Assembly: GCF_002706375.1 (NCBI RefSeq)
Contig: NZ_CP017706.1
Span: forward strand, 1,550,001 to 1,614,000
Origin: Lactobacillus amylovorus DSM 20531
GTDB lineage: Bacteria; Bacillota; Bacilli; Lactobacillales; Lactobacillaceae
Length of the DNA stretch: 64,000 nt
Direction of reading: 5' to 3'
Positions 51,740-60,556 of this stretch are shown here, in pieces; position 1 is the stretch's first letter, and every line of letters starts with the position of its first letter. The translations under genes and the position numbers were made by a program. A model generated the notes under the pieces. That model was not told the origin of the DNA and did no database searches. It worked only from the letters and a program-made list of their open reading frames with translations.

Positions 51740-52780
51740 ATGCGAAAAGATTTCAAAGAAAACCTTTTAAACATATTGAATGGTGTGAGTTCCGGCGTGG
51801 TGATCGCGCTGGTGCCGGGTGCGCTGATTAATGAGCTGATGAAAGGAATGTCCAGCTTCTGGCCAGGTGCGCAAGACATCTTGACGATGACGACATTGAT
51901 GCAAAACTTGCTGGCCGTGTTTGCCGGTCTGTGTGTGTCATACCTGCTCAAGTTCAACTTGATTCAGTCGAGTTCAGTTGCGGCAACTACGATGATTGCC
52001 AGTGGTGCGTTGGAAATGAAAAACGGCCACATTATGTTGAATGGATCAGGGGATGTCATCAACATTGCGCTTACGATCTTTATTGCGGCAACACTGGTTA
52101 AGTACTTAACGCCAAAGCTTGGTAGCTACACTGTGCTCTTCCTGCCATTGTCAGTAGCTGTGTTTGCAGGTTGACTTGGCCAGTTTGCGCTCCCTTACAC
52201 CAAGATGATCACAGGCATGATCGGTAGCGTCGTTTCTGTTTTGACCGACTTCCGACCGCTTGTGATGGGCATGTTCATGGGTGCAATCTTTGCGGCATTG
52301 ATCGTTTCCCCAGTTTCTTCAGTGGGTATCGCAATGGCGATCGGGATCGAAGGCATTGCGTCAGGTAGTGCCAACTTGGGAATCACTGCCGGCGCATTTA
52401 CTTTGGCAATTATGAGTAGCAGAGTGAACGGCTTCGGGACAACGATTGCGCACTTCTTGGGTACGCCTAAGATTCAGATGGCTAATATTTTGAGAAATCC
52501 TAAGCTGTTCGTGCCGGTGGTTGTGTCCGCTGGGATTGCCGGCTGGGTTGGTGCGATCTTCAACATCACAGGTACGGCTAACTTTGCTGGCTTCGGTTCA
52601 ACAGGATTGATTGGTCCGCTTGCGGCTTACCAAAATATGGCGAGTGGTCCGATTACGATTGTGTTCTTGGTAGCGATTTTTGCGGGGATGCCACTGCTGC
52701 TTGGCTACCTCATGTGTTACATTTTTATTCAAAAGTTGGCTTTCGTTAAGGAAGAAGATCTTTTAGTTAAAAATGAATAA
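51740..52780 (+). pseudogene. PTS_EIIC_2-family membrane transporter with in-frame stop
   Basis: About 346 codons, eight to ten membrane helices, LNILNGVSSGVVIALVPGAL and VSSVGIAMAIGIEGIASGSA. At 52172 a TGA interrupts VAVFAG/LGQFALPYT; GGA (Gly) would restore the frame with no base gained or lost. RBS GAGGAAAGG. The IS4 insertion separates it from its promoter and leader, so it is doubly inactivated. Substrate unknown. Confidence 0.85.
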
Positions 52781-52897
52781 AAAAAACTCATTGGTGGATT
52801 AAAAGTCAATAGTTTGAGACGAAATTCACAAAATCGTAAATTTATGAATTAAAATTGTAATAGTGTGGTAACTACAGTTTAACGTTTTAGTTATAGG

Positions 52898-52972
52898 ATA
52901 TCTGTAGCGGTCTGAGGGGAGGGTAGCCCTGAAGATCGCGTACCTGATCTAAGCGTTGTTTTTATACAATAA
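52898..52972 (+). ncRNA. Structured RNA candidate upstream of S-layer gene
   Basis: GCGGTCT (52907-52913) pairs with AGATCGC (52933-52939) and encloses AGGGTAGCCCT; a GATC-containing segment, AAGCG and a T-rich end follow. It lies in the 300-base gap before the slp gene, is not coding, and matches no RNA family known to me. Confidence 0.35.
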
Positions 52973-52981
52973 TAGGAAAAA

Positions 52982-52990
52982 TGGTATAAT
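52982..52990 (+). promoter_or_regulatory. Promoter and 5' leader of S-layer gene
   Basis: Extended -10 TGGTATAAT. The transcript would carry a leader of about 80 bases in which AAGCGA (52999-53004) and TCGCTT (53040-53045) close a stem containing GATAA/TTATC; long structured leaders stabilise slp mRNA in related species. Confidence 0.6.
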
Positions 52991-53080
52991 AGATTCACAA
53001 GCGAGTAAGAGATAAAGATAGCGAGAATATTTCTTATCGATCGCTTACATAGTGATTTTTTCTGAAAAGGAGACCACATA

Positions 53081-54577
53081 ATGAAGAAGAATTTAAGAAT
53101 TGTTAGTGTTGCAGCTGCTGCTTTGTTAGCTGTTGCTCCGGTCGTTTCTACGGCTATTCCAGTTAATGCTGATACTACTGTAAATGTTGGCTCATCAACA
53201 GGTACTGGTGCAAATACTACTAATACAAACACCCAAGCACCTCAAAATAAACCATATTTCACTTATAATAATGAAATTATTGGTGAATCTACTCAAAGTA
53301 ATCCTTTAGGTAACGTTGTTCGTACTACTGTAAGTTTTAAGAGTGGTGATAAAGTTTCAGATTTAATTAGTAAAATTTCTAAAGCCGTTCAATTCCACAA
53401 AGATAACTATGCTGGTGGCGAAAATGTTACTATTAATGAACAAGACTTCATTAATCAATTGAAGAATAATGGTGTAACCACTAAGACCATTAATCCTTCT
53501 AAGAAGGGTGAAAAATCTTACGAGGAAATTGATAAGGTACCAAGCACTTCATTTAATATTACTTTAAGTGCAAGTGCTAACAATCAAACTGCTACTATTC
53601 AAATTCCTATGGTGCCAGAAGGTGCTTCCGCTCCGGTAGATACCACTCAAAATCCACAAATTAATTGGACTAAGGGCGGTCAAGCACAAAGTGCTAGCTT
53701 AAATGGCCAAGTATTTCAAGTTGCTGTTGGTTCAAGCTTCAATCCATTGAGCTTCATTAACAGTAATGGTGATACAATTTCTATTTCAGCACAACAAAGT
53801 AAAGATAACTCAACTTACGCAAGTATTGAAGCAACTTCCAACCCGGTTAATACTTCAGAAGCAGGTCGTTACTACAACGTAACTTTAACTGCAACTGGTA
53901 ACACTGGTAAGAAGACCACTGCAACTTATACTGTTTTGATTACTTCAAGTCAAAAGCAAACTTTATATGCTAATGGTGCAAGTTCAATTCCAACTTACAG
54001 CATTTACGGTGGTAATGTTTTGAGTAATTCAACCACATTCAAAGATGGCGACCAAGTTTACGTTTCAGACAAGACTGAAACAATTGGTAATGTTTCATAC
54101 TCACAAGTTTCAACCAAGTCTAAATCAGATGCTAATGGTAGTAATATGTGGGTAAAAACTTCAGCACTTGTAAAACCGGCTGGTGATACTAACGTTAAGA
54201 CTTACCCAGTAATGATTGACTCACGTGCTTACGACAAGAACGGTAACTATTTAGGCCACATGTATTACGCATATGACAACATTGATATCGTTCCAACTGT
54301 TGTAACCATCAACGGCAAGACTTACTACAAGGTTGCTAACAAGGATGAATACGTTCGTGTAACCAACATTACTGGTAACCAACGTACTTTACGTCACAAC
54401 GCTTACATTTACTGGTCATCATACCGTCGTACCCCAGGTACTGGCAAGATGTATAGAGGCCAAACTGTAACTACTTACGGTCCTGCAATGAGATTCAAGA
54501 ACGGTAAGAAGTACTACAGAATTGAGGGTTGCAGAAACAACAACAAGCGTTACATTAAGGCTGTAAACTTCTATTAA
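53081..54577 (+). CDS. S-layer protein (Slp/SlpX-like) with C-terminal SLAP domain
   Basis: 498 residues. The signal peptide (MKKNLRIVSVAAAALLAVAP, cleavage near residue 30) is nearly the same as in SlpA proteins of this group. The N-terminal two-thirds are Ser/Thr/Asn-rich beta domains that self-assemble; the C-terminal 120 residues are two tyrosine- and lysine-rich SLAP repeats (RAYDKNGNYLGHMYYAYDNI and NAYIYWSSYRR) that bind wall teichoic acid. RBS AAAGGAGACC. The single-copy, modest size resembles SlpX or an alternative S-layer protein rather than the main one, but this is uncertain. Confidence 0.88.
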   Translation: MKKNLRIVSVAAAALLAVAPVVSTAIPVNADTTVNVGSSTGTGANTTNTNTQAPQNKPYFTYNNEIIGESTQSNPLGNVVRTTVSFKSGDKVSDLISKISKAVQFHKDNYAGGENVTINEQDFINQLKNNGVTTKTINPSKKGEKSYEEIDKVPSTSFNITLSASANNQTATIQIPMVPEGASAPVDTTQNPQINWTKGGQAQSASLNGQVFQVAVGSSFNPLSFINSNGDTISISAQQSKDNSTYASIEATSNPVNTSEAGRYYNVTLTATGNTGKKTTATYTVLITSSQKQTLYANGASSIPTYSIYGGNVLSNSTTFKDGDQVYVSDKTETIGNVSYSQVSTKSKSDANGSNMWVKTSALVKPAGDTNVKTYPVMIDSRAYDKNGNYLGHMYYAYDNIDIVPTVVTINGKTYYKVANKDEYVRVTNITGNQRTLRHNAYIYWSSYRRTPGTGKMYRGQTVTTYGPAMRFKNGKKYYRIEGCRNNNKRYIKAVNFY

Positions 54578-54627
54578 AAAGAAGTCCGGTTTGATATAAA
54601 AACTGAATAAAATTTTAATAATAATAG

Positions 54628-54655
54628 AAACCACGCTCCAAGCAGCGTGGTTTTT
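54628..54655 (+). terminator. Terminator of S-layer gene
   Basis: AAACCACGCT pairs with AGCGTGGTTT around six bases, followed by T. Confidence 0.92.
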
Positions 54656-54665
54656 GGTTAAAACT

Positions 54666-54709
54666 AAAAAGTCATTACTATAATTCCAATAGAAGAGTAA
54701 TGACTTTTT
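54666..54709. terminator. Bidirectional hairpin of AGTCATTAC type (copy 1)
   Basis: AAAAAGTCATTACT pairs with AGTAATGACTTTTT. It ends the minus-strand yolD gene and can stop plus-strand read-through. Related hairpins occur at 56602 and 57211. Confidence 0.88.
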
Positions 54710-55072
54710 TCATTCAATAAATTCAATATGATTAATATCCTCAATCAGAACCAGATTCCGCGAAATGATCGCCGTATCTTCCTGATAGCCCTCGACAAAG
54801 CCAACAATATCAGCCTTTACGTCACTATCGACAGACAGCTCCTTGAGCTGCACCGACACCTTTCTATGTTCACCAAAAGACTGCATTAACATGGCCCTGA
54901 TATCTTTCTGACTCATCGGCTTTTTCTTAACGTAGACAGTATCTCTTCTTCGCTGCTCCTGATTAATCTTAGCCGTGTGGTCACTCAAGTAGAACCCGGC
55001 CCATTTTTTCATCCCTCGATCCTGATAGTTCCTAAAGAATTCCTCAACCCTTTTATCAAGCTCGCTACTCAT
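54710..55072 (-). CDS. YolD-like protein, partner of Y-family polymerase
   Basis: 120 residues. The pattern KKWAGFYLSDHTAKINQEQ followed by a five-strand barrel-like tail (KVSVQLKELS to LVLIEDINHIEFIE) fits the YolD family that accompanies UvrX/UmuC genes. The ATG at 55072 overlaps the end of the polymerase frame (TATGAG), so it was translated by coupling. Function unproven; it probably assists translesion synthesis. Confidence 0.78.
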   Translation of the reverse strand: MSSELDKRVEEFFRNYQDRGMKKWAGFYLSDHTAKINQEQRRRDTVYVKKKPMSQKDIRAMLMQSFGEHRKVSVQLKELSVDSDVKADIVGFVEGYQEDTAIISRNLVLIEDINHIEFIE

Positions 55073-56396
55073 AAGCGTTGCCTCCATTGTGGCCGCCTAC
55101 GAGTTTGCTACGTCTGATCGCTGTAGTTCCTGGCAGCAGGCTAGAGGCCTTCACCACACTAGAGAAGCCGTATTTTTTCCGCAGACTATCAACCGTTTTA
55201 TCCAAAGTCTTCCGCTTCACCTGCAAATCCGGCTTAACAAACAAGTTGAATTGCTGACTAGTGTCCAGCTACAGGTCACCATAATCAACGCCAATATTCC
55301 TGACGCCTTCGCCTTGCCATTTGCTTCTAAACAGATCAATCAGCTGCGTAGTTAAATCATGATTATCGTTAGTCGGAGTAATTTTCTTTTGCACGTTAAA
55401 GCCGCCACGCGGATGGTCCGGATCGATCGAATCAAAAGAATAACCAATGAATAAGCCGATTTTACCAGTTCGCATATCATGCGCCCTGATTCTCGCTGCT
55501 ACTTGTTCACCAATCTCACGAATGACGATTTCAATCTGTCTTTGATCATAGTAGTCGCGATTCAAGACCTGGGAATTGCTGTAGCTTTTAGCTTTCGTAA
55601 TGTATTTATTCCTGATGATGCTGCGATCGACGCCCCAACTCATGGCATAGAGCTGCTCGCCAATCACGCCGAATTCTCTTTTCATAATTTCCGGATTAGA
55701 GTGGGCGAGGTCGTACATGTTGTTGATGCCAAGTCGTCTCAAGTGGTCGGCCGTTCTAGTGTTGATGCCCCAGACGTCTTCGAGCTTAGGGATGCGCCAG
55801 ATCGTATCAGGGACGTCGATATAATGCCAGAAGTCGATCATCGACTCGCGATGCTTAGCCGAAATATCCATAGCAAGTTTGGCTAGCAAGGGATTTTCAC
55901 CAATGCCGCAGGTCGTGTACAGCCCCAGCGTATCGTGGATATCTTTTTGAATTTTTCTTGCGACATAATACGGATCATCGCCGAAAAGCTTCCACGAATT
56001 AGTCATATCGATCATGCCTTCATCGATAGAGTACATGTGAATGTCCTCGTCCGCCGCATATTTATGGAAAATATCCAGCACCTGCATGCTACGCTTGATG
56101 TAAAGATTCATATGTGGGTCCACCAGCATCAAGTCAGGTGCTTCTTTTTTAGACGGTAAATTCCTTGCCCGCATTACATTGTGCAAGCCGTATTTTCTCT
56201 TAGCCAAAGGGGATGCGGCCATGATTAACCCAGAACCCCAGCTGGAATCTGGCTGACGAGAGATTACGGCTAACACCGACTTCATGGGATTCAAACCCAA
56301 TCTGATTGATTCGCAACTTGCAAAGAAGCTCTTATTATCGATCATGAAGACTAGCCTGTGTGGTTCATATCTATAGTCATACATGTGCATCCCCAC
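55065..56396 (-). pseudogene. Y-family DNA polymerase (UmuC/UvrX-like), interrupted by amber codon
   Basis: Translesion polymerase: FMIDNKSFFASCES (metal-binding), YSIDEGMIDMT (catalytic DE), CGIGENPLLAKLAMD, and the little-finger domain. A TAG at 55269 follows VDYGDL; the same frame then continues LDTSQQFNLFVKPDL and KLVGGHNGGNAYE to 55065, ending in the yolD overlap. Without the stop the product is about 442 residues, the normal length. The missing tail holds the clamp-binding motif QQFNLF, so the short form is probably impaired. Likely start ATG 56390 after AAGGTGGGG. Confidence 0.88.
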
Positions 56397-56410
56397 CTTA
56401 CTATGCTAAG

Positions 56411-56469
56411 CGAATATACGTTCACTTACTTGATAATGCTATTATACGAAAATATGTTTGTGTTATCAA
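56411..56469 (-). promoter_or_regulatory. SOS promoter with two LexA (DinR) boxes
   Basis: On the minus strand -35 TTGATA (56469-56464), a 17-base spacer and -10 TATAAT (56446-56441). A box CGAAAATATGTTTG (56447-56460) fills the spacer, and CGAATATACGTTCA (56411-56424) lies downstream of the start point. Both are close to the Gram-positive SOS consensus CGAACN4GTTYG. Confidence 0.78.
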
Positions 56470-56543
56470 TGCTAGTCTGATATTTTTAGCTAAAAAATAA
56501 GTCTTATTTTAAGCCAATCTTTAGAAAAGGTGTTATATTATAG

Positions 56544-56645
56544 GTGTATTGTAATTCATGATGCAATACACTTTTAAATACTCAGTATGATCTATATGTG
56601 TAAAAAAGTCGTTACCATGGTCTCCTTAAGGTAATGATTCTTTTG
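56544..56645 (+). ncRNA. Small RNA candidate with two hairpins (AGTCATTAC-type copy 2)
   Basis: GTGTATTG/CAATACAC forms a first hairpin (56544-56571) and AAAAGTCGTTACC/GGTAATGATTCTTTT a terminator (56602-56645). TATATTAT just upstream could be a -10. It lies in the 341-base gap between the polymerase promoter and the next gene. No ORF. Confidence 0.4.
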
Positions 56646-56737
56646 TGCCTAAATTAATATTTCTTGATTTAGATCAATTTATTTACTAGCTTTTTTCGCT
56701 ATAATTTAATTAACAAAGCGAAAAGGAGAGTGGACTT

Positions 56738-57136
56738 ATGTTGAAAATTACATTTACTGATAAAGCACTTGATTACTTAAAGAGAAGAGAAATCGCAGAC
56801 AAGACTTTGATCTTAATCACCGATGATGGTGGTGGCAAGTATTCTATCAAGGGTGGCGGCTGCAGCATTGGTTCCCACTTTTCAATCATCTGGGTTGATC
56901 AAGTTGATCCCGATTATCCTGTAGAGCTTGAAAACGATCAGGGCTTGAAGATCTATACTTCAAAGTATGATATGACGATGATGGGACCAAACATGGTGAT
57001 GGATTATGATGCCGGCAGCTTAAATCTTCGTTCTGACGAAGGAATTCTTGACGGCGGCGTAGAAATCGGCAATGGTGCCGCATTAATTAAGGCTAACAAG
57101 AACGTTAAGATGGGCGCTGTTGAATGGCGTTGTTAA
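56738..57136 (+). CDS. HesB/IscA-like iron-sulfur cluster biosynthesis family protein
   Basis: 132 residues with the HesB-like fold: ITFTDKALDYLKRR, DDGGGKYSIKGGGCSIG, and ending MGAVEWRC. It resembles Gram-positive single-gene members that lack the usual three-cysteine pattern; two cysteines are seen. A role in Fe-S handling is by family only. RBS AAAAGGAGAG. A TATAATT promoter lies about 40 bases upstream. Confidence 0.8.
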   Translation: MLKITFTDKALDYLKRREIADKTLILITDDGGGKYSIKGGGCSIGSHFSIIWVDQVDPDYPVELENDQGLKIYTSKYDMTMMGPNMVMDYDAGSLNLRSDEGILDGGVEIGNGAALIKANKNVKMGAVEWRC

Positions 57137-57210
57137 TAAGCGTAAATTTTGATATATTAAAAGCGAAGGACAATTTGCCATAATTGCATTTTGATTCAAT
57201 GCAAAGGCAC

Positions 57211-57257
57211 AGAAGTCATTACTCTAGAAACCACAATAAGAGTAATGGCTTTTGTTT
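57211..57257 (+). terminator. AGTCATTAC-type hairpin (copy 3)
   Basis: AGAAGTCATTACTCT pairs with AGAGTAATGGCTTTT (one G-T) and is followed by GTTTTT. Preceded by another hairpin TTGCATT/AATGCAA (57184-57204), so with it this could also be a small RNA. Confidence 0.7.
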
Positions 57258-57276
57258 TTCAAACGAGTAAATATAA

Positions 57277-57726
57277 ATGATTTTACGTGAATATAAATCT
57301 GCTGACTGTGCACAACTAGCCCAATTGTTTTATGAAACTGTACATACTATCAACATTTTAGATTACTCTCCAGAGCAAATGGATGCGTGGGCACATAAAG
57401 AGATTGATTTACCAAAATGGGATGCATCTTTTAGAGCGCACAAGAGGATTGTTGCAATTGATAAAAAACAAATTGTAGGTTTTGGTGATATTGATAAATC
57501 AGGATATTTAGATAGACTTTTTGTTCATAAAGATTATCAAGGACAAGGTATTGCAAGTGCTATTTGTGATGAACTGGAAAGTAGTATAAAAGATGGTAAA
57601 ATTGTGACACATGCATCTATTACTGCTAGACCATTTTTTAAGGCTAGGGGATACATTGTAGTTAGGAAACAAAAAGTTGTAAGGGATGGAATAGAATTGA
57701 TCAATTTCGTAATGGAGAAAAAATGA
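57277..57726 (+). CDS. GNAT-family N-acetyltransferase
   Basis: 149 residues. The acetyl-CoA-binding motif A reads LFVHKDYQGQGIASAICDELE (Q/R-x-x-G-x-G/A form), preceded by IVGFGDIDKSGYLDR and followed by ASITARPFFKARGY. Substrate unknown; family includes amino group and aminoglycoside acetyltransferases and YafP-like proteins. The ATG lacks a strong ribosome site. Confidence 0.85.
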   Translation: MILREYKSADCAQLAQLFYETVHTINILDYSPEQMDAWAHKEIDLPKWDASFRAHKRIVAIDKKQIVGFGDIDKSGYLDRLFVHKDYQGQGIASAICDELESSIKDGKIVTHASITARPFFKARGYIVVRKQKVVRDGIELINFVMEKK

Positions 57727-57791
57727 AAACTTTTTTCAATTTTTCCTTGCATTTGTCCTAGATATTCGTTATTATAATTAAGTCAGCTAAC

Positions 57792-57873
57792 GGAGGAGTA
57801 GCGAAGTGGCTAAACGCGGCGGTCTGTAAAACCGCTCTCTCTGAGTTCGGCGGTTCGAATCCACCCTCCTCCA
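57792..57873 (+). tRNA. tRNA-Tyr (anticodon GTA)
   Basis: 82-base class II tRNA: acceptor GGAGGAG/CTCCTCC, anticodon loop CTGTAAA, long variable arm (CTCTCTCTGAG), T arm GGCGGTTCGAATCC. Ends with A at 57873. Confidence 0.94.
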
Positions 57874-57907
57874 TTGTTGAGCAACAAGTAAAAAGCTCAG
57901 CTGGTAT

Positions 57908-57979
57908 TGGGTTATAGCCAAGTGGTAAGGCAATGGTTTTTGGTACCATCATGCGCTGGTTCGAATCCAGCTAACCCAA
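57908..57979 (+). tRNA. tRNA-Gln (anticodon TTG), second copy
   Basis: Identical to 34753-34824, including two bases on each side. Follows tRNA-Tyr by 34 bases and is probably co-transcribed with it. Confidence 0.93.
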
Positions 57980-58008
57980 TAGTTCTAAAAGAACACCCAA
58001 CCCTAATC

Positions 58009-58038
58009 AAAGAAACGTCTTATGACGTTTCTTTTTTT
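58009..58038 (+). terminator. Terminator of tRNA-Tyr/tRNA-Gln operon
   Basis: AAGAAACGTC pairs with GACGTTTCTT around TTAT, followed by T. Confidence 0.92.
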
Positions 58039-58068
58039 ACCTAAAATTAAATATCATCATTTGCGTAG

Positions 58069-58107
58069 ATAGAACTTGATCATTTCGATCAGGTTCTATT
58101 TTTAATA
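58069..58107 (+). terminator. Second hairpin after the tRNA operon
   Basis: AGAACTTGATC and GATCAGGTTCT arms (one mismatch) around five bases, followed by ATTTTT. Confidence 0.7.
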
Positions 58108-58181
58108 GGAAAAAATTAACCATTATTAGTGGAAAACAAGTACAATATAAGAGCTGTCTTTTTAAGTAAGGGGAAATTTGA

Positions 58182-59297
58182 ATGGCTAGAATAATCAGAG
58201 TTGGCGGCTCAAGCAGCGAAACCAGTTGGCAGGAAGCGTTAAAAGATTTGCGTGCTGATGACGTTTTAATGCTGGGGCCTGGCTTTTACTATTTGCCACA
58301 AGGCTTAACACTAACAGATATTACGATTAAAGGGACAGGATCCGTCCCAGAAGATACGACAATTGAAGGCTACATTAGCGTTTCAGATGATAGCAGCTAT
58401 GTCACTTTAGAAAATTTATGCATTAATACCAGCACTGACAACAACAGTCTTTTCGTCCCAGTTGAAAGTGATGGTTATTTGACGCTACGTAATTGCTTTA
58501 TCAAGGGTAACGGCACCGACACTGCTGCGATCGCTGTGAACGGGAAGGTAACCGTTGAACTTTATTCAACTAAGGTGATTAACGGCTCTGTTTCCATGTA
58601 CGAAAATGCTAATTTCCGTTTGGAAATGAATGATTCCGAAATCGACTACAAGTCTGATAAATACTGTGCTTTGGCCTTAGAGGGACAAGGTACCGCGATT
58701 ATCAATAATTCCAACATCCACGGTAGCATCAACACTTTTGCCAAAACCAACGCAGAACTTGATATTAATAATTCCGAAGCCGATTATATTTTATTGCACG
58801 GACAAACCTGGATGAACATGCTCAACAGTACGGTGCGTGCTAAGGATGATTCATGTCTTTACCTCAGTGACGACTGCTGGAGCAACATCATGAACAGCAA
58901 GTTCAACGGCGGCATTTATATCGATAAAAAGACGCGGACGATTATCCAAAACTGCACCATCAACCGCATGGTGGTTATTAATGAGGCAAAAGTCACAATG
59001 AGCAATTCAACTGTGACCGCCCACAGTGATTTTCAAGATCAATCCAGCTGTGAAGCAACACGTGTCAGCTTTATGGGCAACATGGATTATGAATACTTCT
59101 TGGCATTGAGCGGCAACGCTAACTTGCGCGGTCATGATTTACTGCTTCATCCCAACGGCGCCGATTTGGCTATTCAAGACGAAGCCAAGTTGCACACCAA
59201 CGTCATCGCCGACAAAGGTGAGAAGCTCAGCGTGGAATGTGATAAACGTCCGAATGTGTACATTTTAGGTGTTCAATGGACCGCTAAAAGAAAATAG
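58182..59297 (+). CDS. Right-handed beta-helix protein, function unknown
   Basis: 371 residues made of short repeating strands of about 20-22 residues (for example ITIKGTGSVPEDTTIEGYI and the Asn-rich turns INNSNIHGS, LDINNSEADY, MLNSTVRAKD), the pattern of a pectate-lyase-like parallel beta-helix. No signal peptide, so cytoplasmic. No catalytic Asp cluster of polygalacturonases was seen. RBS AAGGGGAAA. Could be a structural or ligand-binding repeat protein; I do not recognise the family. Confidence 0.75.
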   Translation: MARIIRVGGSSSETSWQEALKDLRADDVLMLGPGFYYLPQGLTLTDITIKGTGSVPEDTTIEGYISVSDDSSYVTLENLCINTSTDNNSLFVPVESDGYLTLRNCFIKGNGTDTAAIAVNGKVTVELYSTKVINGSVSMYENANFRLEMNDSEIDYKSDKYCALALEGQGTAIINNSNIHGSINTFAKTNAELDINNSEADYILLHGQTWMNMLNSTVRAKDDSCLYLSDDCWSNIMNSKFNGGIYIDKKTRTIIQNCTINRMVVINEAKVTMSNSTVTAHSDFQDQSSCEATRVSFMGNMDYEYFLALSGNANLRGHDLLLHPNGADLAIQDEAKLHTNVIADKGEKLSVECDKRPNVYILGVQWTAKRK

Positions 59298-59391
59298 CAT
59301 GGTAAAATTATTCTACCGTATTAAATGCAATCTAGACCAATTTACTTTATAATAACAGGTAGTATTAGAGGACTTTGGAGGGCGACATATT

Positions 59392-60093
59392 ATGGAAGAA
59401 CCTATGTATATCAAGATCCATAATCAGATCAAGCGCGATATTGAAAATCATGTGTACAAAGTGGGAGACAGAATTCCAGCTGAACGTCAATTATCAGTGA
59501 AGTTTGGCGTTTCAAGAATGACTTTGCGTCAAGCAATCAAGACACTGGAAGAAGAAGGGATTCTTGAACGGCGCCTGGGCAGCGGTACTTATGTAGCTAG
59601 CCAAAAGGTGCAGGAAAGAATGTCAGGGATCATGTCATTTACCGATATTACTAAGGCAAATGGTCAAGTTCCTTCCAGCAAGTTGACATCTTACCAAATT
59701 GGCAACCCATCATTGTCAGAAAAGGAACGTCTGATGCTTAAGAAGGACGAAAAGGTTCTACGCATGGAGAGAATTCGTTACGCTGACGATGTGCCAATTT
59801 GTTATGAAGTAGTTACTGTGCCTTACTACTTGGTTAAGGACTTCTCAAAAGAAGAAGTTTCCAGCCACCTTTATGAAACACTTGAAAAGCGTGGCGGTTT
59901 TGAAATAGGCCGAGTAACTGAACATATTTCTGCCTCAATTGCTAATGAACAAGATGCGCGCTTGTTAAAAGCTAAGAAGGGCGAAGCTTTAATTACTAGA
60001 CGTCAGGTTACTGAACTGGCATCAGGTCAACCATTTGAATATACGCGTGCTCGCTATGTTGCCGAAAGATTTGAATTCACTTTCTCTAAGTAG
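59392..60093 (+). CDS. GntR/HutC-family transcriptional regulator
   Basis: 233 residues. Winged helix-turn-helix (VGDRIPAERQLSVKFGVSRM, then TLRQAIKTLEEEG) at residues 22-62, and a UTRA ligand-binding domain with RMERIRYADDVPICYEVVTV. The subgroup usually senses sugar phosphates such as glucosamine 6-phosphate. Effector and targets unknown; the next gene starts 6 bases later, so they share a transcript. RBS TGGAGGGCG. Confidence 0.9.
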   Translation: MEEPMYIKIHNQIKRDIENHVYKVGDRIPAERQLSVKFGVSRMTLRQAIKTLEEEGILERRLGSGTYVASQKVQERMSGIMSFTDITKANGQVPSSKLTSYQIGNPSLSEKERLMLKKDEKVLRMERIRYADDVPICYEVVTVPYYLVKDFSKEEVSSHLYETLEKRGGFEIGRVTEHISASIANEQDARLLKAKKGEALITRRQVTELASGQPFEYTRARYVAERFEFTFSK

Positions 60094-60099
60094 TAGATA

Positions 60100-60501
60100 A
60101 TGAAGAAAATATACTTTTTATGCACTGGTAATTCTTGTAGAAGCCAGATGGCAGAAGGCTATGGCAAGATCCTGTTAAAGGGTAAATACGAAGTTAGAAG
60201 TGCAGGGATTGAAAAGCATGGCATGAATCCATATGCGGTTAAAGCTATGGCTGAAGATGGCGTAGATATTAGTAAGCAAATGTCTAAGATAATCGATCCA
60301 GATTATTTGAAGTCAGCTGATCTTGTGGTTACCTTGTGCGGGGATGCACGGGATCGCTGCCCGGCTTTGCCGCCTCAAACGAAAAGTCTTCATTGGCCTT
60401 TGATTGATCCGGCGCAAGCACAGGGAACGCCTGAACAAAAGATGGTGGTCTTTCGTCAGGTGCGTGATGAAATTAAGAAACTTGTAGCTGGTTTAGAATA
60501 G
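60100..60501 (+). CDS. arsC: Arsenate reductase, thioredoxin-coupled (ArsC) family
   Basis: 133 residues. The P-loop [13 protein letters not shown] with nucleophile Cys, plus the two further cysteines in [12 protein letters not shown], gives the three-cysteine relay of ArsC, which reduces arsenate to arsenite. The fold is shared with low-molecular-weight phosphatases, but the cysteine triad points to ArsC. No arsB or arsR adjoins, so the role may be general. Confidence 0.9.
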   Translation: MKKIYFLCTGNSCRSQMAEGYGKILLKGKYEVRSAGIEKHGMNPYAVKAMAEDGVDISKQMSKIIDPDYLKSADLVVTLCGDARDRCPALPPQTKSLHWPLIDPAQAQGTPEQKMVVFRQVRDEIKKLVAGLE

Positions 60502-60506
60502 ATAAA

Positions 60507-60556
60507 ATAAAACTCCAACTTCATTCAGAATTTGAGTGAGATTGGAGCTTTTTTGT
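60507..60556. terminator. Bidirectional terminator arsC/tagD
   Basis: AACTCCAAC and GATTGGAG arms with a long loop containing TTCAGAA/TTTGAG, T-rich on both sides. Serves convergent arsC and tagD. Confidence 0.8.

Noticed and set aside
55089-56159. Plus-strand frames opposite the Y-family polymerase
   Set aside because: Shadows of the coding strand; no promoter, no ribosome site, no recognisable domain.
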